Notes: generated by a model from the sequence alone, not told the origin. 25,452 nucleotides of DNA from JBFLVN01 sp040758475 (GCA_040758475.1 JBFLVN010000017.1:1-25452), one strand, 5' to 3'; counted from the stretch's first letter, positions 1 through 7,264 are shown. Program-made: numbers and translations.

Positions 1-1
1 C

Positions 2-796
2 TTGTTCCTGCTTGTCTGGATTCTATTTTTTCCTGCCTGCACCTCCGAGTACCGGGCGGCCAAGAAGTTCGAGAAAGCCAACGCCGCCCTGCGGGAGGGG
101 GACGCCGAGCGGGCGGCCGACCTCTACTACGACGCCTACCAGATCGACCCCACCGGGAGCCGGGCGGCCGAGGCCCTCTTCGAGTACGCCCGGACGCTCG
201 AAGTCCACCAGCAGAGCTTCGCCCTGGCGGCCGAGTTCTACCGCCGCCTCGTGCGCCTCTTTCCCGAGGATGACCTGGCCCGCCAGGCCCTCGAGCGCTC
301 GGCCAGCATCGAGGCGGACCATCTGGGCAATCCGGAAAAAGCGCTCCTGGACATCCAGCGCTTGAACGAGCTTTTCCCCGATTCCCCCCACGAACCGGCT
401 TGGAAGCTGCTGGCGGCCGAGTGCTACCTGCGCCTGGGGAACGCCCCCCAGGCCGAAACCGAACTTAGGGAGCTTCTGGGCAAACATCCCGACCTGCCCA
501 AAGACGTGCGCCGCAAAGCCCAATCCGAGCTGGGGCACATCCTCCTCGTCGCGGAGCGTCCGGGGGAGGCCGCCCGCGTCTTCGAGGAACTGGCCAATTC
601 CCTCTCCCACGAACCCGAAGACCGCTCCCTGTGGCTCGAAGCCCGCTTCGATCTCGCCCAGGCCCTCTCCGAGATCGACGAGACGGACCGGGCTTTGGAC
701 GTTTACCGGGAGATCGAAAGCGAGTTCCCCCGCCAGGAGATCATCCAGGAAAAGATCAATCTCCTGACCATCCGCCAGCAGAAGCGGAACCGCTAA
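2..796 (+). CDS. TPR-repeat lipoprotein (BamD/YbgF-like), 5' end outside window
   Basis: The reading frame is open from the window edge to TAA at 794-796. It begins with a hydrophobic stretch ending in Phe-Pro-Ala-Cys (Cys about residue 13 from the first TTG), which looks like a lipobox. The signal peptide lacks a positively charged start, so the true start codon is probably upstream of the window. The remaining ~250 residues are helical and alanine/leucine/glutamate rich, with repeated TPR-like spacing (for example the patterns around ADLYYDAYQIDP, AAEFYRRLVRLFP and ALDVYREIESEFP). Such lipoproteins usually act as scaffolds at the inner face of the outer membrane, for example in beta-barrel assembly (BamD) or the Tol-Pal system (YbgF/CpoB). 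Which one cannot be decided here. The gene is followed by a long spacer, so it is the last gene of its operon. Confidence 0.8.
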   Translation: MFLLVWILFFPACTSEYRAAKKFEKANAALREGDAERAADLYYDAYQIDPTGSRAAEALFEYARTLEVHQQSFALAAEFYRRLVRLFPEDDLARQALERSASIEADHLGNPEKALLDIQRLNELFPDSPHEPAWKLLAAECYLRLGNAPQAETELRELLGKHPDLPKDVRRKAQSELGHILLVAERPGEAARVFEELANSLSHEPEDRSLWLEARFDLAQALSEIDETDRALDVYREIESEFPRQEIIQEKINLLTIRQQKRNR

Positions 797-811
797 TCCT
801 CGCCAATCGGC

Positions 812-840
812 TTTACGGAATCTTCTAATTGGATTATAAT
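812..840 (+). promoter_or_regulatory. Candidate sigma70 promoter
   Basis: TTTACG at 812-817 and a perfect TATAAT at 835-840 are separated by 17 bp, just after the TPR gene. A transcript from here would run through the repeat-rich spacer toward the hydrolase gene. The -35 is only 4 of 6, so this is a candidate. Confidence 0.4.
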
Positions 841-930
841 TAAGCGGCTACACGTGTGCCCATTAACCGGCATTCATGGAAAGCCACCCAGATGACCCAG
901 ATACCCCAGATCTCCCAAATTTCCGGAGAA

Positions 931-964
931 CTTGCAGGGGCGGTTCGCGAGCCGCCCCTGCAAG
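931..964. repeat. Perfect 13-bp inverted repeat (REP-like palindrome)
   Basis: Arms CTTGCAGGGGCGG (931-943) and CCGCCCCTGCAAG (952-964) are perfect reverse complements around an 8-base loop, TTCGCGAG. No T-run follows on either strand, so this is not a typical terminator. It resembles the GC-rich palindromes dispersed between genes in many bacteria. Confidence 0.8.
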
Positions 965-992
965 ACGTCTTCGGACAAATCCGGACAGTGCC

Positions 993-1182
993 CGAAAAAA
1001 CGATGATCTTCTTGATCACCTTGCCCCCCAAGGTGGCCACGAAAAAAACTTTGGCCAACTTGGCCACCTTCATCGCTTGGGTGGTTTCTGCTGGTTTTAC
1101 GAGGGTTCCTCGAATCTCCGGAAGGTGGCCAGATGGCCTTCTTGCCGCGTCGAAAAAAACGATGATCGCCTTGATCACCTTG
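993..1182. repeat. Three imperfect ~32-bp direct repeats with internal inverted repeat
   Basis: Copies start at 993, 1040 and 1151. Each opens with CGAAAAAA(A)C. Copies 1 and 3 continue GATGATCnnCTTGATCACCTTG and differ mainly at two central bases. Copy 2 has the same frame but GGCC in place of each GATC (TTTGGCC, then CTTGGCCACCTT). In addition AAGGTGGCCA (1030-1039) and TGGCCACCTT (1061-1070) form a perfect 10-bp inverted repeat around copy 2. The spacer between the TPR gene and the hydrolase (797-1274) holds no convincing gene. The short open frames crossing it have low-complexity translations and no ribosome-binding site. Confidence 0.75.
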
Positions 1183-1210
1183 AATGCCCCATCGTTTCTG
1201 ACGCGCTGCG

Positions 1211-1239
1211 TTGTCTTGTGCTACCAACGGGTCTATAAA
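1211..1239 (+). promoter_or_regulatory. Promoter of the hydrolase gene
   Basis: TTGTCT (1211-1216) and TATAAA (1234-1239) are separated by 17 bp. Transcription would start near 1246, leaving a leader of about 29 bases with a GAAGGGGG ribosome-binding site at 1259-1266, eight bases before the ATG at 1275. Confidence 0.6.
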
Positions 1240-1274
1240 CAGAACGTCGTTTGAGGGTGAAGGGGGATTCCATC

Positions 1275-2219
1275 ATGCCGCCAGCCAAGGATTTGCCCAT
1301 CCCGCAGAGGATTTTCGCCCGGGGGATTCGGGAACTGGGCCACGGCCTTTCGGCCCTCGCCGGAACGGCGCACCTCTGGACCGGCCTTCCGGACAAGGGA
1401 AAGGTGCAGGCCATCCGCAACGTCCCCTACACGGAACGCGGCGGGCGGCAAGCGGTGGACGTCTTTTTACCGGCAAAAACACGGGCGGACGGAAAGCCCC
1501 ATCCCTTTCTCTTCTTCATCCACGGGGGCGGCTGGATCATGGGCGATCGGCGCATGGGGGCCGTCACCGGGCGGCTGCTCGCTTCCCGCGGCATCGCCGT
1601 TGTGTCGGCCGGATACCGGCTCGCCCCAGGCCACGGCCTCGCCCATCAGCTCGACGATCTCCAGCGGGCGATCTCGTTCGTCCACCAGAAGGCCCCCGAG
1701 TGGGGGATCGATCCCAAGCACTACGCCCTGGCGGGCGAATCGGCAGGTGGGCATTTGACGCTCCGCCTCGCCCAGGAATTTCCGGCGGGGCTTCCAAAGC
1801 CCCGGGCCGTGGTGGGCATCTACGGCCTCTACGATTTCGATTCCTGGCGCAAGGCGAAGACCACCCAGCAGCGCCTCGCGGCCAGCTTCTTCCTTACTAC
1901 CGTGAAGGCCGGCGACCCGGCCGAACATTTCCTGGACAAGCACCACGCCCACCGGGAACTTCCCTGGCGCGACGTGCCGGTGCTCCTCCTCCACGGCGAG
2001 GCCGACGGCCTCGTGCCCGTGGGGCAGAGCCACAAACTCGCCAAGCTTCTAAAGGAACAGGGCGTCGACGTGACGGTGAAGACCTACCCCGGGCGCGGCC
2101 ACGCCTTCAACTACTCGGCCCGCGGCTCGGGCCGCAAAGACGCCATCGACTTCTACAAGACGCTCATGATCTTCCTGCACGATCACGTCGTTCCGCGGAG
2201 CAAAGAGAAGGCGGCGTAA
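1275..2219 (+). CDS. Alpha/beta hydrolase, HSL-type carboxylesterase/lipase
   Basis: This 314-residue protein has the hallmarks of the hormone-sensitive-lipase (BD-FAE/esterase family IV-like) group. The oxyanion-hole motif HGGGW is at residues 83-87, the nucleophile elbow GESAGG has Ser156, and the C-terminal half supplies Asp244 (in HGEADGLVP) and His276 (in GRGHAF) as the rest of the triad. It has no signal peptide, so it is probably cytoplasmic. The family hydrolyses carboxylic esters, often short- or medium-chain acyl esters; the substrate here is unknown. ATG at 1275 is preferred to the in-frame TTG at 1251 because GAAGGGGG lies eight bases before it and the predicted transcript starts near 1246. 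The stop codon overlaps the start of the next small gene (TAATG), so the two are probably translationally coupled. Confidence 0.9.
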   Translation: MPPAKDLPIPQRIFARGIRELGHGLSALAGTAHLWTGLPDKGKVQAIRNVPYTERGGRQAVDVFLPAKTRADGKPHPFLFFIHGGGWIMGDRRMGAVTGRLLASRGIAVVSAGYRLAPGHGLAHQLDDLQRAISFVHQKAPEWGIDPKHYALAGESAGGHLTLRLAQEFPAGLPKPRAVVGIYGLYDFDSWRKAKTTQQRLAASFFLTTVKAGDPAEHFLDKHHAHRELPWRDVPVLLLHGEADGLVPVGQSHKLAKLLKEQGVDVTVKTYPGRGHAFNYSARGSGRKDAIDFYKTLMIFLHDHVVPRSKEKAA

Positions 2220-2545
2220 TGCAACTGACGGCTCAAATCCGGGGGCGTCAGCCCCGCCGCCGCATGGCCCGGGCCCGGCAGGTAGGGGCCGAGCGGCACC
2301 TGATCGCCGCCGCCGAAGTGGCTGGTAACTACCTGCTTGTCTGGAGCTGCGAGCCCCGGCTCTACGTCTGCTCTCTTTCGAGCTTCCCGTTCTTCAAGGG
2401 GTATTCGGAAAAAGCCCTTCAAAAATTCGAGATCAGTCCAAGCGGCAGCCGTATCCACTGGCCCAAGGGGGACGTGGATTTGGATCTTTCGGCAATTCGC
2501 TACCATTCCTTAGCGAAGTCGGGGGTGAGTGGGCGCGGTCTTTGA
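2219..2545 (+). CDS. Small DUF2442-like protein
   Basis: This is a 108-residue frame whose ATG overlaps the hydrolase stop codon (TAATG), with AGAAGG about seven bases upstream inside the hydrolase gene. The N-terminal ~25 residues are arginine-rich. The second half contains KFEISPSGSRIHWPKGDVDL followed by DLSAIRY, which resembles the beta-rich DUF2442 fold, a family of small proteins of unknown function, some fused to helix-turn-helix domains. The middle (about residues 35-75) does not look like a helix-turn-helix. Overlap with the hydrolase suggests co-expression, but there is no functional clue. The family call is from memory of the motif and is only moderately sure; that it is a real gene is more likely than not. 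Confidence 0.6.
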   Translation: MQLTAQIRGRQPRRRMARARQVGAERHLIAAAEVAGNYLLVWSCEPRLYVCSLSSFPFFKGYSEKALQKFEISPSGSRIHWPKGDVDLDLSAIRYHSLAKSGVSGRGL

Positions 2546-2555
2546 AGTCGCGCCC
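2531..2555. terminator. Hairpin between convergent genes
   Basis: GGGCGCG (2531-2537) pairs with CGCGCCC (2549-2555) around an 11-base loop, followed by AAATTT. It sits exactly where the plus-strand hydrolase unit meets the minus-strand acyltransferase gene. The U-run is weak, so its efficiency as a terminator is uncertain. Confidence 0.45.
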
Positions 2556-2560
2556 AAATT

Positions 2561-3376
2561 TCATCCCCAGTACGTCTTCCGCTCGGCGTAGAGGTGGTCC
2601 ATGGCTTCCTGCATGCGGGAAGTAACGAGGTCGTAGCCCCGGCGGAGTTTTTCTTCTTCGTCCTTGAACGCTTTCAGTTCTTTCCTTAGGTCAATCGGTT
2701 CCAGGCATTCCATCGTCACTTTAGATGGAAGGACAGGCGGGAAGGCCCACAGCGGGACCGCTTTGATCCGGTCCGTGATGTCGAGGCCCAAGGCCTTCGC
2801 CCATTCGGCACTCCTCGCGAGGATGAGTCCCGTCTCATGGGCCCCGGCGATGACGAGGGGCACGACGGGCGCGCCCGTTTCCAGGGCGATCCGGACGAAG
2901 CCTTTCCTTCCCGCGAAGTCGATCTTCTGGCGCTCGGCCGTGGGGCGGGAGGCCTCCCAATCGCCCCCCGGGAAGACGGCCAGGTCCTTTCCGGCCTTGA
3001 GGACCTTGCGGGCGTTCTCGGGCGAAGCCGGGATGGCGCCGATCTTGGGCATAAGGTCTTTGACGACCGGGAAGGTGAATACGGCTTTGTGGGCCAAGCC
3101 GAGGAGTGGCCGCCCGGGGCCGAACTTCCGGTACCAGGCGTGGAGGAAGAGGGGGATTTCCACGATCCCCCCGGCGTTGTGGTTAGCCACGAGGAAGGCC
3201 GGGGACTTGGGAATCCGCTCCATGCTGCGCACTTCGCAGCGGAAGTATTTCTCGTAGAACGGCTCGATGAGCGGCTGAACTTGGGCCACGAAATCGGGGG
3301 AGTAGTCTTGGCTTAGTTCCGGTTCGATGACGGGTTTTACCGGTGGAAAGCTTTCCGAAATGGACTCGGCCTGCAT
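2561..3376 (-). CDS. PlsC-like lysophospholipid/glycerolipid acyltransferase
   Basis: This 271-residue protein has the acyltransferase blocks. NHNAGGIVE is at residues 65-73 (block I, His66), FPGGDWEASRP at 135-145 (block III), and VVPLVIAGAHE at 171-181 (block IV). Block I reads H-x6-E rather than the usual H-x4-D, as in some divergent PlsC/DGAT2-like subfamilies where the acid is displaced. Such enzymes move an acyl group from acyl-CoA or acyl-ACP to a glycerolipid or similar alcohol at the inner membrane. There is no clear transmembrane helix, so it may be peripheral. The start is well supported by AGGGAGG a few bases upstream of the ATG (minus strand). It lies 82 bp downstream of the desaturase on the same strand and is probably co-transcribed with it. 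Confidence 0.82.
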   Translation of the reverse strand: MQAESISESFPPVKPVIEPELSQDYSPDFVAQVQPLIEPFYEKYFRCEVRSMERIPKSPAFLVANHNAGGIVEIPLFLHAWYRKFGPGRPLLGLAHKAVFTFPVVKDLMPKIGAIPASPENARKVLKAGKDLAVFPGGDWEASRPTAERQKIDFAGRKGFVRIALETGAPVVPLVIAGAHETGLILARSAEWAKALGLDITDRIKAVPLWAFPPVLPSKVTMECLEPIDLRKELKAFKDEEEKLRRGYDLVTSRMQEAMDHLYAERKTYWG

Positions 3377-3458
3377 GATTTTTCCTCCCTGGGTTGAATC
3401 CTATCGGGGCGCCTATGGGACTGCCCTGAGATTGGTCATGTGGAACGAGGATGGGGTT

Positions 3459-4658
3459 TCAAACCACCTCTCCGAGCTTGGGCATGGGCCGCGCGTCGGG
3501 CTTCGAGAGGTCGGTGAGGCGCCGGTAGACTTCCTGGAGCCGCTCGCCCCATGTGCCGGTGCGGTAGGCGACGCCGTGTTCCTCACAGACGCGCTTTACT
3601 TCGGAAGAGACTTCCCGCAGGCGGTTCGTGGGGAACTTGGGGAAGAGGTGGTGCTCGATCTGGCGGTCCAGGGCGCCGCAGAGCTGGGAGACGGGCAGGG
3701 GGACTTCGAAATTGGAAGCCCCTTCCACCTGCATGGCGTACCACTCGCCCCGCCCGCGGGCGCGGGTTCCGGCGGCGTAGTCCTTCACGTCCTCGCCGAT
3801 GTGGCCGCAGTAGATCGTGGCGGCCGAGTAGACGTCGGCGATGGTCTGGGCGAGGAAGTTCCCAAGCGCCACCTTCCAGAAGAACGGGCCCGCGAGCAGC
3901 GGGAAGAGGACGTATTCCTTTGCGTAGTAGGGGATCCACTTGCGAAGGGCCTTGCGAAGGCCGGTGGCAAGCGTCTTCAAATCGCGTTTTTCGATGTGGT
4001 CGAAATCCTCGGGGCCCTTGCGGCTCGTATCGAAGAAGTCCGCGAGGCCCGTCACGTGGGCGTTGATGCCTGCGCCGAAAGAGAGCCAGGAGAAGATCGT
4101 GTTGCGGATCTGGTTCTGGTGGGATTCGTTGTAGGGGACGGCCGGATTCAAACGCACGGGGCCGAAGCGGACGTCGGGGTCTTTCCCCACGATGTTTGTG
4201 TACTGGTGGTGCCGCACGTTGTGGGCGTAGCGCCAGGAGGCTTCGTCGATCGGAGTGTCCCACCAGAACTTCTTCGAATCGAACTTCTCGGCGCCCGGCA
4301 GGCCGTCGAAGGCCCCGTGGAGCGCCGTGTGGCCGATCTCGGTGGATTCGAGCTGCCGGTGGAGCCAGAGGGCCCCCACGCCCGCCAGGAAGGTGACGGG
4401 TTCGAAGCTGAAGTGGATAAGGCCGCGGCCGATCACTTCCATGGCCGTCGAGAAGCGGCGGACCTTCTTGATGTAATCCACGTCCTCCGCGCCGATCTTG
4501 GCTTCGGTGCGCTTCCGGATTTCGTCCATCGCCTTGCCGAAGGCTTCGAGGCGCTCTTCGTCGCTCGCCCACTGGCGGGGGCGGGAAGAGGCTTGGGGCT
4601 CGGATTGAGTGGGGGCCGGGATGAAAGAGGGCTGCTCGGTAACGGTTTGGGTTTCCAT
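3459..4658 (-). CDS. Membrane fatty acid desaturase with QIEHH third box (front-end type)
   Basis: This 399-residue protein has the three histidine boxes of acyl-lipid/acyl-CoA desaturases: HTALH (110-114), HNVRHH (146-151) and QIEHH (333-337). Glutamine in place of the first histidine of box three is typical of front-end desaturases (delta-5/delta-6 class). No cytochrome b5 domain is fused, so an external ferredoxin or cytochrome would be needed. Hydrophobic stretches around 75-100, 185-205 and 245-290 fit the membrane segments. The first ~35 residues are polar and proline-rich. These di-iron enzymes need oxygen to put a double bond into a fatty acyl chain. The start has AAGGGA upstream. The promoter contains a palindrome, and the acyltransferase follows downstream, suggesting a regulated lipid-modification operon. 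Confidence 0.92.
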   Translation of the reverse strand: METQTVTEQPSFIPAPTQSEPQASSRPRQWASDEERLEAFGKAMDEIRKRTEAKIGAEDVDYIKKVRRFSTAMEVIGRGLIHFSFEPVTFLAGVGALWLHRQLESTEIGHTALHGAFDGLPGAEKFDSKKFWWDTPIDEASWRYAHNVRHHQYTNIVGKDPDVRFGPVRLNPAVPYNESHQNQIRNTIFSWLSFGAGINAHVTGLADFFDTSRKGPEDFDHIEKRDLKTLATGLRKALRKWIPYYAKEYVLFPLLAGPFFWKVALGNFLAQTIADVYSAATIYCGHIGEDVKDYAAGTRARGRGEWYAMQVEGASNFEVPLPVSQLCGALDRQIEHHLFPKFPTNRLREVSSEVKRVCEEHGVAYRTGTWGERLQEVYRRLTDLSKPDARPMPKLGEVV

Positions 4659-4719
4659 GGGGTAGGTCCCTTCGGCGGCTCGTATTCCCCCGGAGGGGGT
4701 TCCCTGCCGCTCGTATGTT

Positions 4720-4747
4720 TTTGTATTACAAAATAATACGATGTCAA
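4720..4747 (-). promoter_or_regulatory. Desaturase promoter with palindromic operator in the spacer
   Basis: On the minus strand TTGACA (4742-4747) and TACAAA (4720-4725) are separated by 16 bp. The spacer holds most of a perfect palindrome, GTATTA-CAAAA-TAATAC (4723-4739). A palindrome between -35 and -10 is the classic position for a repressor site. The protein that binds it cannot be named; TetR-family lipid regulators are one possibility. Confidence 0.6.
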
Positions 4748-4840
4748 GTGATGATTTGTAAGTGGCTGTAATCGTTAAATAATTTCCTGCACGAAAAATG
4801 AAAAAAGGGATAAGAAGATTTTACCAAATGCGCAGGATGT

Positions 4841-4861
4841 CCTTCCCCCTTTGGGGGAAGG
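4841..4861. repeat. Perfect 9-bp inverted repeat downstream of the amidase
   Basis: CCTTCCCCC and GGGGGAAGG flank a TTT loop, and a second GC-rich imperfect stem follows to about 4890. It lies 45 bases past the amidase stop (minus strand) and may terminate that transcript, although no T-run follows directly. It also resembles dispersed intergenic palindromes. Apart from this palindrome and the desaturase promoter, the 247-bp spacer 4659-4905 is AT-rich with no gene I can support. Confidence 0.5.
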
Positions 4862-4905
4862 TGGCGCGGAGCCGCCCCTCCCAGGGGGAGAGAGGCATCA
4901 GACCC

Positions 4906-6405
4906 TCATCCGCTTACGGGCGGCTTTTTGTCTTTCCAGGGGCGGGCTTGTTCGAGCTGGGCGGCGAGGCGGTAGAGCGTGGCCTCCTGGCCGAACTTGG
5001 CCGTGAACATCATGCCAATGGGGAGGCCTTCCTTGTTCCAGTGGAGCGGCACGCTCATGGAGGGCTGGCCCGTCGCGTTGTAGACGGGCGTCCAGGGGAC
5101 GAAGGCGAAGGCCTGGGCCGCCGCGTCGTCCAGGAGGGCTTTCGATTTGACGAGCGATCCCACCGGCAGCGCGGCGGCGAGCGACTCGACGACCGCCTGG
5201 GCGCCCTGGGGGTGGAGAAAGCCGAGCTTGGGCGGCGGCTTCGAGAGGGTCGGGTTGAGGATCAGGTCGTAGTTTTCCGAAAAATGGAGCACGTCGCGGC
5301 ACATCTTCTGGATCGACTGGACGGCGAGGAGGTATTCCCCCGCCGTGAGGGCTTCGCCCAGCTTGCGGGCGAGCCAGGTTTGCACCTCGAAATCCCCCCG
5401 GTGGGCTTTCCTTCCTGTATTGGCCTCCGCGTTCCGGACGCCAAGCGCCGTCGAGCCCCCCACCATGCTGACGAAGGCGCGGCCGAAGGCGAGAGCGTCC
5501 ACTGCCGGCGCGTCTTCAATCACTTCGTGGCCCAACTCCTTGAGGAGCTTTACCGTCTCTTCGAACGCCGCGAGGCAATCGGGATGGACACCCTTCGAGG
5601 GGAGGAGGGGTTTTGCGCTCGCGGCGATCCGGAAGCGGCCGGTGAACTGGGTGAGCTCCCCCAGGAACGGGCGCTCGGGTTTGGGAAGGTAATGGAAATC
5701 TCCCACGTAAGGCCCGCAGATGGCATCCAGCATGGCGGCGCTGTCGCGCACGCTCCGGGTGAGGACGTGTTCGATGGCGAAGCCGTGCCAGGATTCGGCT
5801 TCGAGCGGCCCCACGGGCGTTCTCCCGCGCGTGGGTTTCAAGCCGAAAAGCCCGCAGCAGGAGGATGGAATGCGGATGGAACCGCCCCCATCGCCGCCGC
5901 CCGCCAGGGGGACCATGCGGGAGGCGACCGCCGCCGCCGATCCGCCCGAGGAGCCGCCCGTCGTGCGGCTCATGTCCCAGGGGTTTCGCGTGGGACCGAA
6001 GGCTTCGGGCTCGGTCGTGGGGATCAGGCCGAATTCGGGCGTGCTGGCCTTGCCGACGACGATCACGCCTGCGGCGAGGTAACGGTTTACGAGTTCCGAA
6101 TTCTGGGAGGGCTTGTAGCCCTTGTAGAACCGGGAGCCACTCTCCAGCGGTTCTCCCGCCAGGGCGGATTGGAGGTCTTTCAAGATGAACGGGACGCCCG
6201 CGAAGGGGCCGTGGGGCAACTCGCCCTTGGCCTGGGAGCGGGCCCGGTCGTAGAGTTTGTGGATGACGGCGTTGATCTGAGGATTGGCCTTTTCGATCCG
6301 CTCGATGGCCGCTTCCACGAGTTCGAGGGGCGTGACTTCCTTGCGCTTGACGAGGTCGGCGAGGCCGAGGCCGTCGTAGCTGGAGTAATCGGTAAAGGCG
6401 GGCAT
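4906..6405 (-). CDS. Amidase signature-family hydrolase
   Basis: This 499-residue enzyme belongs to the amidase signature family (GatA, FAAH and nylonase relatives). The Ser-cisSer-Lys triad is visible: Lys76 in FILKDLQ, cis-Ser152 in TGGSSGGSAAAV, and nucleophile Ser176 in GGGDGGGSIRIPSS, followed by GLFGLKPTRGR. It would hydrolyse a carboxylic amide or ester; the substrate is unknown. Full length and the YNATGQPSMSVPL segment near the C-terminus fit stand-alone amidases. There is no gatB or gatC nearby, so a role in Glu-tRNAGln amidation is unlikely. I chose the ATG at 6403-6405, eight bases after the toxin stop codon. A longer in-frame start at 6501 would overlap the toxin gene by 88 bp, and the extra residues do not look like the family. 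The ribosome-binding site is weak, so translation may depend on the upstream toxin gene. Confidence 0.9.
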   Translation of the reverse strand: MPAFTDYSSYDGLGLADLVKRKEVTPLELVEAAIERIEKANPQINAVIHKLYDRARSQAKGELPHGPFAGVPFILKDLQSALAGEPLESGSRFYKGYKPSQNSELVNRYLAAGVIVVGKASTPEFGLIPTTEPEAFGPTRNPWDMSRTTGGSSGGSAAAVASRMVPLAGGGDGGGSIRIPSSCCGLFGLKPTRGRTPVGPLEAESWHGFAIEHVLTRSVRDSAAMLDAICGPYVGDFHYLPKPERPFLGELTQFTGRFRIAASAKPLLPSKGVHPDCLAAFEETVKLLKELGHEVIEDAPAVDALAFGRAFVSMVGGSTALGVRNAEANTGRKAHRGDFEVQTWLARKLGEALTAGEYLLAVQSIQKMCRDVLHFSENYDLILNPTLSKPPPKLGFLHPQGAQAVVESLAAALPVGSLVKSKALLDDAAAQAFAFVPWTPVYNATGQPSMSVPLHWNKEGLPIGMMFTAKFGQEATLYRLAAQLEQARPWKDKKPPVSG

Positions 6406-6413
6406 GGCTAAAA

Positions 6414-6755
6414 CTAGTCCAAGCCCAAGATTAGTTGCAAACCTGCGTTGATACGGATGAGGTAATCCTGCGAGAGCATCCCCAAGCGTTCCCTGAGCCA
6501 TCGCCGGTCAATGGTAGCGACTTGCGATAGATTGATGACGGATTCGCTGGAAAGCCCGCCAGTTCCTCGCGGGAGAGAAACGTTCCCTGGCGCTGCGCCG
6601 AGGCGGGTACGTGTAGTGAGGATAGCCACGATAACTGTTTGTATCTTGCTTTGGTTGAGATCGTCCGCTTGAAGGATCACTACCGGACGTGGATAACCGG
6701 GTTCCGATCCCGAAGGTGATGGAAGGTTAGCCCACCATACCTCTCCCCGCTTCAC
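6414..6755 (-). CDS. MazF/PemK-family toxin (endoribonuclease)
   Basis: This 113-residue protein has the MazF/PemK layout: MKRGEVWWANL at the start, YPRPVVILQADDLN (residues 21-34), the ILTT segment near 45, GGLSSESVINLSQVATIDR (66-84), and a C-terminal helix ending LQLILGLD. The family cleaves mRNA at short motifs unless bound by its antitoxin. Its start overlaps the antitoxin stop by 4 bp (ATGA), the usual coupling in toxin-antitoxin operons. The downstream amidase starts only eight bases after the toxin stop and may share the transcript. Confidence 0.92.
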   Translation of the reverse strand: MKRGEVWWANLPSPSGSEPGYPRPVVILQADDLNQSKIQTVIVAILTTRTRLGAAPGNVSLPRGTGGLSSESVINLSQVATIDRRWLRERLGMLSQDYLIRINAGLQLILGLD

Positions 6756-7000
6756 GGCTTGCCTTCCGGTTTGCGGAGAAGAAAGGCCGCTGCGGTTTCA
6801 GCGGCGGGGTCTAATTCGAATAACGAGGGGTCTTCATCGTATAGCTGATTGATCTTTTCAGTGACATTCTGGGCACGGAGTGCTCGAACATGCCTTTCCA
6901 CTGCTTGTGCATAGAACTTGCTGCGCGACAAACCTTGCTTCTTGGCCGCTTTTTCGGCCTCCTTGAAGAGTTTGTCTGGAATGGAGATAGCGGTTTTCAT
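6752..7000 (-). CDS. Ribbon-helix-helix antitoxin (MazE/PemI-like)
   Basis: This 82-residue protein starts MKTAISIPDKLFKEAEKAAK, a typical ribbon-helix-helix DNA-binding N-terminus with a single beta strand followed by two helices (to about residue 40). The acidic C-terminus (NQLYDEDPSLFELDP) would bind and neutralise the toxin. It is the first gene of the pair, and the 4-bp overlap with the toxin gene fits antitoxin-first order. No ribosome-binding site precedes the ATG, and the predicted transcript starts within a few bases of it. The palindrome in its promoter is the likely site of autoregulation. Confidence 0.9.
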   Translation of the reverse strand: MKTAISIPDKLFKEAEKAAKKQGLSRSKFYAQAVERHVRALRAQNVTEKINQLYDEDPSLFELDPAAETAAAFLLRKPEGKP

Positions 7001-7006
7001 GGGATG

Positions 7007-7036
7007 AAAGTATAATTTTGGTTATACTTTTTTCAA
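7007..7036 (-). promoter_or_regulatory. Toxin-antitoxin promoter and operator palindrome
   Basis: On the minus strand TTGAAA (7031-7036) and TATACT (7009-7014) are 16 bp apart. A perfect 9-bp inverted repeat, AAAGTATAA-TTTTGG-TTATACTTT (7007-7030), covers the -10 and the spacer. This is where a ribbon-helix-helix antitoxin would bind to repress its own operon. Transcription would start around 7002, almost at the ATG (7000). Confidence 0.72.
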
Positions 7037-7126
7037 ACCATTGGTTTTAAAAGTTGCACTAACTCGTTCGACGCAAGGCCCGGCGCTTCCTGACCGCCCC
7101 ATCACCCCCTTAGGGACACCCCCGCT

Positions 7127-7154
7127 TTGACTCCCGGCCCCGCGGGCTTAGACT
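7127..7154 (+). promoter_or_regulatory. Promoter of the thiC unit
   Basis: TTGACT (7127-7132) and TAGACT (7149-7154) are 16 bp apart. The predicted start, near 7161, falls a few bases before the riboswitch aptamer. Confidence 0.62.
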
Positions 7155-7164
7155 CTTTCCCACT

Positions 7165-7264
7165 CGCGTTGGGGGTGCTCGCCGAAAGTTCTCGTGAGGC
7201 GCCGGCGGGCTGAGATCACACCCCTCGAACCTGATCCGGGTAATTCCGGCGCAGGGAAACGGCG
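7165..7264 (+). ncRNA. TPP riboswitch (THI element)
   Basis: The conserved core is present in order: GGGGGTGC (7171-7178), a P3 stem formed by CTCGCCG and CGGCGGG, GCTGAGA (7209-7215), ACCCCTCGAACCTGATC (7220-7236), then GGGTAATTCCGGCGCAGGGAAA (7238-7259). P1 is closed by CGTT (7167-7170) with AACG (7258-7261). These are the thiamine pyrophosphate contacts known from thiM and thiC aptamers. It lies directly upstream of thiC, so high TPP should reduce ThiC production. Confidence 0.95.

Noticed and set aside
840..1254. Open frames of 112-132 codons in the repeat spacer, both strands
   Set aside because: Translations are only the direct repeats (Gly-Asp-Gln or Thr-Gln-Ile runs), with no ribosome-binding site and overlapping frames on both strands.
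1251..1274. TTG start giving a hydrolase eight residues longer
   Set aside because: No ribosome-binding site at proper distance, and it lies only about five bases after the predicted transcription start; ATG 1275 has GAAGGGGG.
3327..6411. Plus-strand open frames of 469 and 537 codons (3327-4736, 4798-6411)
   Set aside because: They are antisense to the desaturase and amidase, whose catalytic motifs are intact on the minus strand.
6406..6501. Amidase start 32 codons upstream
   Set aside because: It would overlap the toxin gene by 88 bp and add residues unlike the family; the ATG at 6405 lies just after the toxin stop.
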